Origin: Natronospira elongata
GTDB lineage: Bacteria; Pseudomonadota; Gammaproteobacteria; Natronospirales; Natronospiraceae
Assembly: GCF_034931365.1 (NCBI RefSeq)
Contig: NZ_JAYGII010000013.1
Span: 1-64,000, forward strand
Direction: 5' to 3'
DNA length: 64,000 nt
This document shows positions 6,970-14,171 of this stretch, one piece after another. How positions within the stretch are numbered: position 1 is the first letter of the stretch; each line of letters starts with the position of its first letter. The translations under genes were made by a program, and so were the position numbers. The notes below the pieces were generated by a model. The model ran no database searches. It was not told the DNA's origin and saw only the letters and a list, made by a program, of their open reading frames with translations.

Positions 6970-9402
6970 ATGACTGCACGACAACGCAAGCCCCTGGGGC
7001 TGCTTGCCGGCATTGCCGCCGCATTGCTCCTGCCCGTCAACGCCCTGGCCCAGGAGGCCGAGGTGGGGAGCTACCAGGAGCCGCCCCAGGAAATCATCGA
7101 TCTGGTGGATGCCCCCCTGACACCGCTGGTCAGCCTCAGCCCCCGGGGTGATCAGTTGCTGCTGATGGAACGCCCGCCACTGAGAACCATCCGTGATTTG
7201 GCCGAACCGGAAAAACGCCTCGCCGGTATCCGCTTCAATCCCGAGAACCGCGGTCCCAGTCGCCCAAGCTACTTTACTGGCTTGAGCTTGCAGTCCATTG
7301 ATGAGGGCCGGTTGCGTGAAGTGGAAGGACTGCCCGAGCGGCCACGGATCCGGAACGTGAGCTTTTCCCCCGATGGCACGCAGCTCGCCTTTGTGCAGGT
7401 CGAACCCGAGCGCTTGGCCCTCTGGGTGGTGGATGTTGAAAGTGCCGAAGCCCGAGAGCTTGAAGGCCTCGACGTGAATGCCACCTATCCGGGCACGCCC
7501 TATGTCTGGTCGGTGGACAGCGAGAGTCTGCTGGTACGCCGGGTCAGCCCGGAACAGGGCGCTGCCCCTGATCGGGATCCGGTGCCCGATGGACCGATCA
7601 TCCAGGAGAACCGCGGCCGTGCCGCCCCCGCCCGCACCTATCAGGATCTGCTCGAGGATCGTCACGACGAGCGCCTGTTCGAGCACTACTTCCATGGTGA
7701 ACTGGTACGGGCCCGCCTGGATGGCGATCAGGAGGTACTGGCCGAGGGGATTCTGTCCGACTTCTCGCCCTCGCCTGATGGCAACTATCTGCTGGTGGAA
7801 ACCCTGCGTGAGCCCTGGTCCTATTCCGTTCCCTTCTTCCGTTTCGCCCGCACCATCGAAGTGCTGGATCGACAGGGAGAGCCCGTGTACCAGGTCGTTG
7901 ATCGGGACCTGGCCGATGATCTGGTCATTGCCTTCGATGCCACCGTGACCGGACCGCGAAGCGTGAGCTGGCGCAGTGATGCCCCGGCCACGCTGTTCTG
8001 GGCCGAAGCCCAGGATGAAGGCAATCCCCGCAAGGATGTGGATGTGCGTGAGCACCTCTATCTGCTGGAAGCACCGTTTGATGGCGAAGCGGTGAAGCTT
8101 GCCACTCTGTCCGACCGTTTCCGCTCGGTTCATTTTGGTGATGGCGACACCGCCCTTGTGCTGGAGCGGTGGTACAACAACCGTGACGAAAACATGTGGC
8201 GGGTCGCCCCGGATGCGCCCGAGCGGGAGGCCGAACGGCTCTGGACCCGCTCCTGGGAAGACCGTTACAACGATCCCGGCAGCCCCAAGACCCGCAGCAA
8301 TGAAAGCGGCCACCGGGTTCTGGTGATGGCCGAAGGGGATCTGCTGCTGGCCGGTGACGGTGCCTCGGATGAAGGGGATCGCCCCTTTCTGGATCGCTTC
8401 AATCTCGAGGCGCTGGAAAGCGAACGACTGTGGCGGTCGACCTCGCCCTGGTATGAGCAGGTCACTGCCGTGCTGGACCCTGACACGCCGGTGGTATTGA
8501 CCCGCCGAGAGTCAGTGGACGTTCCCCCCAACTTCTACTGGCGCGATCTGGCCACTGACAGCAAGAGCCGGATTACCGATTTCGAGCACCCGCTGCCGGA
8601 ACTCAAGGGCGTGAGCCGCGAGCTCATTACCTATGAACGGGAAGATGGCTTGCCCATGTCGGCACAAATGTATCTGCCGGATGGCTATGATCCGGAAACG
8701 GACGGCCCCCTGCCCACGCTGGTCTGGGCCTATCCTCGGGAATATCGCAGTGCCGATGCCGCCGGTCAGATACAGGGCTCGCCCTATCAGTTCAATCGTC
8801 TCAGCTACTGGGGGCCGCATTTCGCCCTGACCCAGGGCTGGGCGGTGCTGGATCGGGCCACCATGCCGGTGGTGGGGGAGGATGACAAGGAACCCAATGA
8901 CACCTTCATCGAGCAGTTGGTGATGAACGGCAAGGCGGCGGTTGAAGCCGGTGTCGAGCGTGGCATTACCGACCCGGAGCGGGTGGCCATCGGCGGGCAT
9001 TCCTATGGCGCTTTCATGACCGCCAATGTGCTGGCCCATTCGGATACCTTCCAGGCCGGCATTGCCCGCAGCGGTGCTTTCAACCGTACGCTCACACCCT
9101 TCGGCTTTCAGCGCGAACAGCGCACCATCTGGGATGACACGGATCTCTACATCCGCATGTCACCCTTCTTCGCCGCCGATCAGCTCAGCCATCCGATCCT
9201 GCTGATCCACGGTGCCGAAGACAACAACTCGGGGACCTTCCCCATGCAGTCCGAGCGCCTGTTCGAAGCCCTGCGTGGTCTGGGTGGCACCGCCCGCCTG
9301 GTCATGCTGCCGGAAGAATCCCACGGCTATCGCGCCCGGGAATCCGTCCTGCACATGCTCCACGAACAACTGGAATGGCTGCGTGAATTCGTCGCCGAAT
9401 AA
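6970..9402 (+). CDS. Secreted S9-family serine peptidase (glutamyl-endopeptidase-like, S9D)
   Basis: An 810-residue exported peptidase with a signal peptide (about residues 1-28, cleavage near ALAQ). A beta-propeller region comes first and a C-terminal alpha/beta-hydrolase catalytic domain last. The triad is visible: Ser678 in GGHSYGAF, Asp751 in HGAEDNNSG and His785 in ESHGYRA. The N-terminal stretch with VDAPLTPLVSLSPRGDQLLL and LAGIRFNPENRGPSR closely resembles the glutamyl endopeptidase branch known from chloroplasts and bacteria, so cleavage after Glu is a reasonable inference. The ATG at 6970 has AAAGGAGA seven bases upstream; an upstream GTG at 6919 lacks this. A terminator follows at 9423. 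Confidence 0.9.
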   Translation: MTARQRKPLGLLAGIAAALLLPVNALAQEAEVGSYQEPPQEIIDLVDAPLTPLVSLSPRGDQLLLMERPPLRTIRDLAEPEKRLAGIRFNPENRGPSRPSYFTGLSLQSIDEGRLREVEGLPERPRIRNVSFSPDGTQLAFVQVEPERLALWVVDVESAEARELEGLDVNATYPGTPYVWSVDSESLLVRRVSPEQGAAPDRDPVPDGPIIQENRGRAAPARTYQDLLEDRHDERLFEHYFHGELVRARLDGDQEVLAEGILSDFSPSPDGNYLLVETLREPWSYSVPFFRFARTIEVLDRQGEPVYQVVDRDLADDLVIAFDATVTGPRSVSWRSDAPATLFWAEAQDEGNPRKDVDVREHLYLLEAPFDGEAVKLATLSDRFRSVHFGDGDTALVLERWYNNRDENMWRVAPDAPEREAERLWTRSWEDRYNDPGSPKTRSNESGHRVLVMAEGDLLLAGDGASDEGDRPFLDRFNLEALESERLWRSTSPWYEQVTAVLDPDTPVVLTRRESVDVPPNFYWRDLATDSKSRITDFEHPLPELKGVSRELITYEREDGLPMSAQMYLPDGYDPETDGPLPTLVWAYPREYRSADAAGQIQGSPYQFNRLSYWGPHFALTQGWAVLDRATMPVVGEDDKEPNDTFIEQLVMNGKAAVEAGVERGITDPERVAIGGHSYGAFMTANVLAHSDTFQAGIARSGAFNRTLTPFGFQREQRTIWDDTDLYIRMSPFFAADQLSHPILLIHGAEDNNSGTFPMQSERLFEALRGLGGTARLVMLPEESHGYRARESVLHMLHEQLEWLREFVAE

Positions 9403-9422
9403 GCAGGCTCTGTCAGAGCGTC

Positions 9423-9452
9423 AAAGGCCCCGGTTCTGCCGGGGCCTTTTTT
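9423..9452 (+). terminator. Rho-independent terminator of the S9 peptidase gene
   Basis: An 11-bp GC-rich stem (aaaggccccgg paired with ccggggccttt, loop ttctg) followed by a run of T lies 20 bp after the stop codon of the peptidase gene. Confidence 0.9.
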
Positions 9453-9530
9453 GTTTATAAAGAGAGTTGTATTGGGTGGGCCGTGTTGATCGCTGAGAGA
9501 CGGTTGCCAGGTTCTGGCTCTGGATTTTTG

Positions 9531-9570
9531 ACACAGAGGGCGCAGAGGATTCGCAGAGAGCACAGAGGGC
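9531..9570. repeat. Degenerate CACAGAGG-type short repeats
   Basis: Four imperfect 9-10-bp units built on cacagagg/gcagagg follow one another in the gap between the S9 peptidase terminator and the next gene. Similar tracts occur in intergenic DNA of many bacteria; no function is evident. Confidence 0.5.
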
Positions 9571-9594
9571 CTTTCGATTGGCGAGTCGCGGCGG

Positions 9595-9873
9595 TCAGTC
9601 CATCAACACGAATGCTGTAACCGCGATAGCCAGACCCAGCCCCATCAAGGTGTGACGGCTCCAGAGGAGTATTCGTTCGAGTGGGATTTCAGAAGCCGAA
9701 ACATCAGTGTCTCTCTCTTCGAATAGCTTCCGTCGACGAATACGGATCAAGTCAAGGGAAGTCCCAGCGGCGACCAGGGCAAAAGCCATGGCAAAGCCAG
9801 GGTTATTGTTGGCAAACCAGAAAAATATTGCGGCAAGCAAGGATACTACCAAACCAAACCCATGGCCGATCAT
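9595..9873 (-). CDS. Small membrane protein coupled to truC, function unknown
   Basis: A 92-residue protein with two hydrophobic segments at the N-terminus (from GHGFGLVVSLLAAIFFWFAN) and one at the C-terminus, joined by a basic, polar loop (RIRRRK). The ATG at 9873 is supported by a strong AGGGAGGGGAG ribosome-binding site and overlaps the truC stop as ATGA, so translation is probably coupled to truC. The open frame extends upstream to 9945, but only inside truC. I do not recognise the family. Confidence 0.7.
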   Translation of the reverse strand: MIGHGFGLVVSLLAAIFFWFANNNPGFAMAFALVAAGTSLDLIRIRRRKLFEERDTDVSASEIPLERILLWSRHTLMGLGLAIAVTAFVLMD

Positions 9874-10649
9874 GTTCTCCCCTCCCTTATATGATTTGCC
9901 TGCTTCGCGCCCGAGGCTGATTCCCACTCCAAAATTTTGCCACAAAAAATCTCCGAGATCTCCGCCATGCCCAGCCGTTCCAGGGCGAGGGCGAACTGGT
10001 CGCCCGGTTGGGCACGTAAGTCAAGGATCTGGTCGGGCTCGGCCGGATGGGGCAGGCGCAGGGAGAGGGCGTGGAGCATGAGACGGTCAAGGCCAAGATG
10101 TTCCCGGAAGATACGGTTGTGTTCGCCGTCGCCATGGGTGGTGTCGCCGATGATGGGGTAGCTGATTCTTTCCATGTGGATGCGCAACTGATGGCGGCGG
10201 CCGGTTTTCGGCCACAGGCCCACCAGGGCGTAGCGGGAGGTGGGGTAGCGACGGTTGGCCACCGGCAGGGTGGCGGTGGCCAAACGACGATAATCGCTGG
10301 CGGCCTCCCGGTGCGCCTCGCGGTCATCGTCCCGCACCGGGCGGTCGATATGCCCCTCGGGCGGCTCTGGCCAACCACGGACGATGGCCAGATACGTTTT
10401 CTCCACCCGCTGCTCGGTGAATGCCTGGTTGAGGGCATGGGCGGTCTCGGCGTCGAAGGCGAAGACCAGCACGCCGGAGGTGGCCCGGTCCAGGCGATGG
10501 ACCGGGTAAAGCCGCCGCCCCAACTGGTCGCGCAACGTTTGCAGCAAGTAGACCCGGTCCCGGGAGAGGGGGCTTCGGTGGACCAGGAGCCCCGATGGTT
10601 TGTGCACCGCCACCAACTGCTCGTCTTGATAAAGAATCGCTATTTCCAT
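9870..10649 (-). CDS. truC: tRNA pseudouridine(65) synthase TruC
   Basis: A 259-residue RluA-family pseudouridine synthase. The catalytic aspartate is Asp54 in HRLDRATSGV. The overall sequence follows TruC rather than the large-subunit rRNA synthases: ILYQDEQLVAVHKPSGLLVHR at the start, TYLAIVRGW, YALVGLWPKTGRRHQLR and HPIIGDTxHGD-like segments. TruC isomerises U65 in some tRNAs. About 20 residues at the C-terminus extend beyond the conserved core. It is the first gene of a two-gene unit with the small membrane protein downstream. Confidence 0.92.
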   Translation of the reverse strand: MEIAILYQDEQLVAVHKPSGLLVHRSPLSRDRVYLLQTLRDQLGRRLYPVHRLDRATSGVLVFAFDAETAHALNQAFTEQRVEKTYLAIVRGWPEPPEGHIDRPVRDDDREAHREAASDYRRLATATLPVANRRYPTSRYALVGLWPKTGRRHQLRIHMERISYPIIGDTTHGDGEHNRIFREHLGLDRLMLHALSLRLPHPAEPDQILDLRAQPGDQFALALERLGMAEISEIFCGKILEWESASGAKQANHIREGRT

Positions 10650-10773
10650 AAAGACACTATTCCCCGCCCATCGCTGCCACGCAAGTCCGCCGACCGGCGG
10701 GAGGCGGTGGGGACCTGATCTGCGTTAGACTCTGTCCCCCTGTATGCAATGACTGTTTTCTTTCGGGGGTCGT

Positions 10774-11928
10774 GTGAACAGGAAGTTACTGTTTTTTATC
10801 GCAATTGCTTTGGGTCTGGCGATCTGCCAACCGCTGCTGGCCGATGACCGGCCTCGGGCCCGGGATATCGGCCTGGCACCGGGTGTGCTGCCGACGGGTG
10901 AGTTGAATGCGATCACCGATGTGGAGGGCGTTCGTGTCGGGCATGTCTCTCTGGTGTCCGGTGAAGACATCCGCACCGGAGTCACCGCCGTGCTGCCCCA
11001 TGAGGGCAATCTCTTTCGTGCGAAGGTCCCCGCCGCTGTCTACACGGCCAACGGCTTCGGCAAGGCGGCCGGCTTCGAGCAGGTCCGGGAACTGGGTGCG
11101 CTGGAGTCTCCCATACTGCTCACCAACACCCTCAGCGTGGGCACCGCGGTTCAGGCCGGGGTCCGCTGGACCCTGGACCAGGAAGACAATGAGGATGTGC
11201 GCTCGGTGAATGTGGTCGTGGGCGAGACCAATGACGGCTATCTCAATGAGATCCGGGATCAGTCCATACGCCCCCAGCATGTGTTTTCGGCCATAGAGTC
11301 CGCTGAGGGGGGATTAGTGGCGGAAGGCAATGTGGGTGCCGGCACGGGCACCCGCGCCCTGGGCTGGAAGGCGGGCATTGGCACGGCCTCCCGCACCCTG
11401 CCGGCGACCCTGGGCGGTCACACGGTGGGCATTCTGGTGCAGTCGAATTTCGGCGGCGTATTGACCATGGACGGCCTGCGGGTAGGAGAGCGCCTGGGTA
11501 ATTACCGTTTTCGGGACGAACTGGAAACCGGGCTCGAGCTGGACCTGGCCCCCGAAGCCGAGGCCGGTTCCATCATGATCATCATCGCCACGGATGCGCC
11601 GGTCAGTGAGCGCAATCTGGAACGCATGGCCAAGCGGGCCCCCCTGGGGATTGGCCGCGTGGGCGGTTTCATGAGCAACGGATCGGGTGATTTCGTCGTC
11701 GCCTTTTCCAACGCCCAGCGCATTGATCATGACAGCCCGGCCAGCGGTCGCAGCCGCGAGGTGTTGCCGGATCGGGCCATGGATCCGCTGTTCATGGCCG
11801 TGGTGGAAGCCACCGAGGAGGCCATTCTCAACAGCCTTCTGAAGGCGGAAAGCATGACGGGGCGAGACGGCCATCACATGGAGGCGATTCCCGTTGAGGC
11901 CGTAAAGGAGATGGTGGATGAACGCTAG
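10774..11928 (+). CDS. P1-family (DmpA/OAT-like) aminopeptidase, exported
   Basis: A 384-residue member of the P1 peptidase family, which includes L-aminopeptidase/D-Ala-esterase DmpA and beta-peptidyl aminopeptidase BapA. These enzymes mature by self-cleavage and use an N-terminal serine nucleophile. The NGSGDF motif around residues 302-307 holds the probable serine (Ser304). ITDVEGVRVGH and NDGYLNEI-type segments are also typical. A signal peptide (about residues 1-23, ending LLAD) places it in the periplasm. GTG start at 10774. Its end overlaps the start of the cytochrome c gene by 11 bp, so the two are probably co-translated. Substrate is unknown; small peptides with D- or beta-residues are plausible from the family. 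Confidence 0.87.
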   Translation: MNRKLLFFIAIALGLAICQPLLADDRPRARDIGLAPGVLPTGELNAITDVEGVRVGHVSLVSGEDIRTGVTAVLPHEGNLFRAKVPAAVYTANGFGKAAGFEQVRELGALESPILLTNTLSVGTAVQAGVRWTLDQEDNEDVRSVNVVVGETNDGYLNEIRDQSIRPQHVFSAIESAEGGLVAEGNVGAGTGTRALGWKAGIGTASRTLPATLGGHTVGILVQSNFGGVLTMDGLRVGERLGNYRFRDELETGLELDLAPEAEAGSIMIIIATDAPVSERNLERMAKRAPLGIGRVGGFMSNGSGDFVVAFSNAQRIDHDSPASGRSREVLPDRAMDPLFMAVVEATEEAILNSLLKAESMTGRDGHHMEAIPVEAVKEMVDER

Positions 11929-12424
11929 AAAACTTGCTCTGCTGTCGCTGCCCCTGGCGTTTATTCCAATCGCCTGTGAAGGGCCTGCGGGGGATGCCGA
12001 GGAGCGTGAGGCACGGATCATGGCTTCGGCCTATCCCGAGGGCGCGGCACTTTATGAACGTCAGTGCCGGGCCTGCCACCAGAGCGATGGCCAGGGCCTG
12101 GCCGGCACTTTCCCTCCCCTGGCTGGCCATGCCCCTGAACTGGTTCAGGCCGAGGGCGGGCGAGAGTATTTCATCCGCGTGATCCTCTGGGGTCTGGGTG
12201 GCGAGATCGAAATTCGGGGTGAGCGTTACGGCGGCGTCATGCCGGGCTTCGCGCGCCTGTCGGACGAGAACGTTGCCGCCATCATCAACCACAGTATTCA
12301 TGCCTGGGGCGGGGAAGATGCCCTGCCCCAGGATTTTCAGTCCATCAAACCCGAAGAAGTCAGTGAGCTTCGCGAACCGCGGATGACGCCACGTCAGGTC
12401 CGCGAAACCCGACCGGAGTTTTGA
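11918..12424 (+). CDS. Lipoprotein cytochrome c
   Basis: A 168-residue single-haem cytochrome c. A lipobox ending at Cys20 (FIPIAC) predicts membrane anchoring by lipid. The haem motif is CRACH (Cys50, Cys53, His54), and Met108 in GGVMPGF is the likely sixth ligand. The fold resembles small class I cytochromes found with quinol- or alcohol-oxidising enzymes, but no oxidoreductase gene is adjacent. It overlaps the peptidase gene upstream by 11 bp, an unusual pairing. A 36-codon reading frame starts two bases after its stop. Confidence 0.88.
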   Translation: MNARKLALLSLPLAFIPIACEGPAGDAEEREARIMASAYPEGAALYERQCRACHQSDGQGLAGTFPPLAGHAPELVQAEGGREYFIRVILWGLGGEIEIRGERYGGVMPGFARLSDENVAAIINHSIHAWGGEDALPQDFQSIKPEEVSELREPRMTPRQVRETRPEF

Positions 12425-12426
12425 GC

Positions 12427-12537
12427 ATGAGCAATCGGAATATCTCAAACAAGCAACTGTTCATCCGCCTCGGCATTCTCTTCGGCATCCTTGCCGTACT
12501 CCTCGCCGCCGGTTTCATCATCCCCCGCCTGGAGTGA
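12427..12537 (+). CDS. Possible 36-residue single-pass membrane peptide
   Basis: An ATG two bases after the cytochrome c stop opens 36 codons: a polar start (MSNRNISNKQ), then one strong hydrophobic helix of about 20 residues (from LFIRLGILFGILAVLLAAGF), ending PRLE. Small single-helix proteins often accompany cytochrome complexes. Against it, 93 bp lie antisense to the acidic C-terminal tail of the TPR gene, and antisense of Glu/Asp codons reads as Leu/Phe/Ile/Val, so a chance frame is quite possible. Confidence 0.4.
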   Translation: MSNRNISNKQLFIRLGILFGILAVLLAAGFIIPRLE

Positions 12538-13494
12538 TGCCTCCAGCTTCTCCATTGCCTCGCGGGCATCGTCATGATCCGGGTCCAGTTCCAGGGCCAT
12601 CCTGAAGTTATGCTTGGCCGCATCCATCTCGCCTCGGTGCTGATCAATCTCCCCAAGGCGCCAGAAGGCCGCTGCCCGGCTGGGGCTGCCCGGAGTGATG
12701 AAGGGCAGATTGCTGTAGACCTCCAGAGCCTGCTGGCCCTCGTCCAGCCATTTGCCTGACAGGGCAGCCAGACGACCCATTTGATAAGCCGCCGAGTATT
12801 GCTCGGGCTCTAGCTCGAGGATGCGGCTAAGGGTCTCGTAGGCCAGCTCCCAGTGTTCGTGGGTGATGGCATTGAAGGCGATGCTCATTCCCATCATTTC
12901 CACGCCTTCACCGTTGTTCCAGGCAGCCCGCATCATTTCCAGCCCGGCTTCACCCTGGTCATCGTCCAGCAGGAAAATGGCCTCGGCGGCAAGGCCCCAG
13001 TACTCATCCATCTCCTTCAGCGCATCCCGTCCCTGACGGGGCCGTCGATTGCTGCCGCCGATGATGCGCGGAGCACCCAGGTGAAACTGCATCAGGCCGA
13101 AACGGTACTCGGGATTGTCCGGGGACTGTTCCACCGCTGCCTCCATGCTGTTGCGGATCTGCCGGGCAAGGCGCACCTGGCTCATGATGCCGCTGTCATC
13201 CAGTTGCGCGAGCAAGCCACCCACCAGATACCAGTGGTTGCTGCCGTCCTCGGGTTCCAGGCTGACAGCCTTTTCCAGATTTTCCAGACCGCGTTCGTTT
13301 TCCTCCAGCGCCAACAGGGTAATGCCCTTCATGCGATGCCAATGGGCGCTGTCTTCATCCCGAATGGTCTCAAGATGTTCCAGGGCCAGATCCGGCCGCC
13401 ACTCATCCAGATGGCTCTGCGCCTTATCGAAGGCATGGAGGTTGCCCGTCATCGAGAGGGCAAGAAAGGCAAGGCAGAGTCGAAACAGTCGCAT
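12445..13494 (-). CDS. Periplasmic TPR protein
   Basis: A 349-residue protein with a signal peptide (about residues 1-21, ending NLHA), followed by several TPR-like helical pairs, with the clearest repeat near residues 285-320 (WRLGEIDQHRGEMDAAKHNF). The last roughly 27 residues are rich in Glu, Asp and Gly and look disordered. TPR proteins act as protein-protein scaffolds; no partner is indicated. The gene is downstream of the SRPBCC/RND operon on the same strand, separated by 90 bp containing a hairpin (13516-13539). Its 3' end overlaps the possible small peptide gene on the other strand. Confidence 0.75.
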   Translation of the reverse strand: MRLFRLCLAFLALSMTGNLHAFDKAQSHLDEWRPDLALEHLETIRDEDSAHWHRMKGITLLALEENERGLENLEKAVSLEPEDGSNHWYLVGGLLAQLDDSGIMSQVRLARQIRNSMEAAVEQSPDNPEYRFGLMQFHLGAPRIIGGSNRRPRQGRDALKEMDEYWGLAAEAIFLLDDDQGEAGLEMMRAAWNNGEGVEMMGMSIAFNAITHEHWELAYETLSRILELEPEQYSAAYQMGRLAALSGKWLDEGQQALEVYSNLPFITPGSPSRAAAFWRLGEIDQHRGEMDAAKHNFRMALELDPDHDDAREAMEKLEASLQAGDDETGGEEYGKDAEENAEADEQLLV

Positions 13495-13515
13495 TGATGG
13501 ATCCCTTTTGTGTTT

Positions 13516-13539
13516 AGGAACCTCTAATCAAAGGTTCCT
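13516..13539. terminator. Hairpin between TPR and SRPBCC genes
   Basis: An 8-bp perfect stem (AGGAACCT with AGGTTCCT, loop of 8). The T-rich tail is on the + strand side, which does not fit termination of the minus-strand operon, so its role is unclear; it may be an attenuator or a processing hairpin upstream of the TPR gene. Confidence 0.4.
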
Positions 13540-13583
13540 TTATTTGTTGAATTCAGTAACGCCCCGGTTCATGCCGCCGGGAA

Positions 13584-14156
13584 TCAGTCGGAGCTTTCCT
13601 GGCCTGGGCATTGCCCGAAATGGCTCTCCAGATGATCTTGAAGCAGCCCGTGATGGAGTTCCACTGCTTCTTCAAATGTCTGATGGGGCAGCTCCATCCA
13701 GCGCCGTACCTCGGGAGTGATCATGAACCAGCGGCCGCTGATCGTTTCCAGTTCAGTAAAAGCCTGAAGGGTGACAATGTGCTCACCGCCATCTTCGGTC
13801 GGGCCGATTCGTGACCTGGCCTCAACCTGGAAATAGGGCGCCACGCCGTACTCATAGCGATAGTCACCGGCTGATTCTTCTTCACGTACCGTCACTTCCA
13901 GGGCTCGTTCATCATTTTCCACCCAGCGAATGCTGTGAATGCCCTGGCTGCTCTTGATGGTCGCTTCAGGGCCATTGGGCAATAGCCATTGGGCCAGGTG
14001 CTCCGGGTCCGAGAGGGCCTGCTCGAGCTGGTCCTGGTCATGGCAGTACCGTTCACTCACTTCCGCTTCATGGCGATCAGGCAGGAACTGCCCACCGACT
14101 ATCCAGATCCCAAGCAATATCAGCACGATCCCCACAATGTAATATGCCGCTTTCAT
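13584..14156 (-). CDS. Membrane-anchored SRPBCC-like protein (last gene of RND operon)
   Basis: A 190-residue protein with one N-terminal membrane helix and a soluble domain whose strand pattern and long C-terminal helix (with FEEAVELHHGLLQDHLESH) look like the SRPBCC/START ligand-binding fold. It is a paralogue-like relative of the protein at 23123-23662: both have the anchor, an FLPD/LLPD junction, an E(A)xxxxRxC segment and a terminal helix. It directly follows the RND gene (stop at 14172). I prefer the ATG at 14156, with GGGGA nine bases before it; an ATG at 14171 is an alternative. A lipid- or drug-binding role with the pump is inference. Confidence 0.65.
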   Translation of the reverse strand: MKAAYYIVGIVLILLGIWIVGGQFLPDRHEAEVSERYCHDQDQLEQALSDPEHLAQWLLPNGPEATIKSSQGIHSIRWVENDERALEVTVREEESAGDYRYEYGVAPYFQVEARSRIGPTEDGGEHIVTLQAFTELETISGRWFMITPEVRRWMELPHQTFEEAVELHHGLLQDHLESHFGQCPGQESSD

Positions 14157-14171
14157 ACCCGCTATCCCCAT

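Noticed and set aside
9531..9570. CRISPR-like array
   Set aside because: Units are only 9-10 bp, imperfect and contiguous, without spacers or cas genes.
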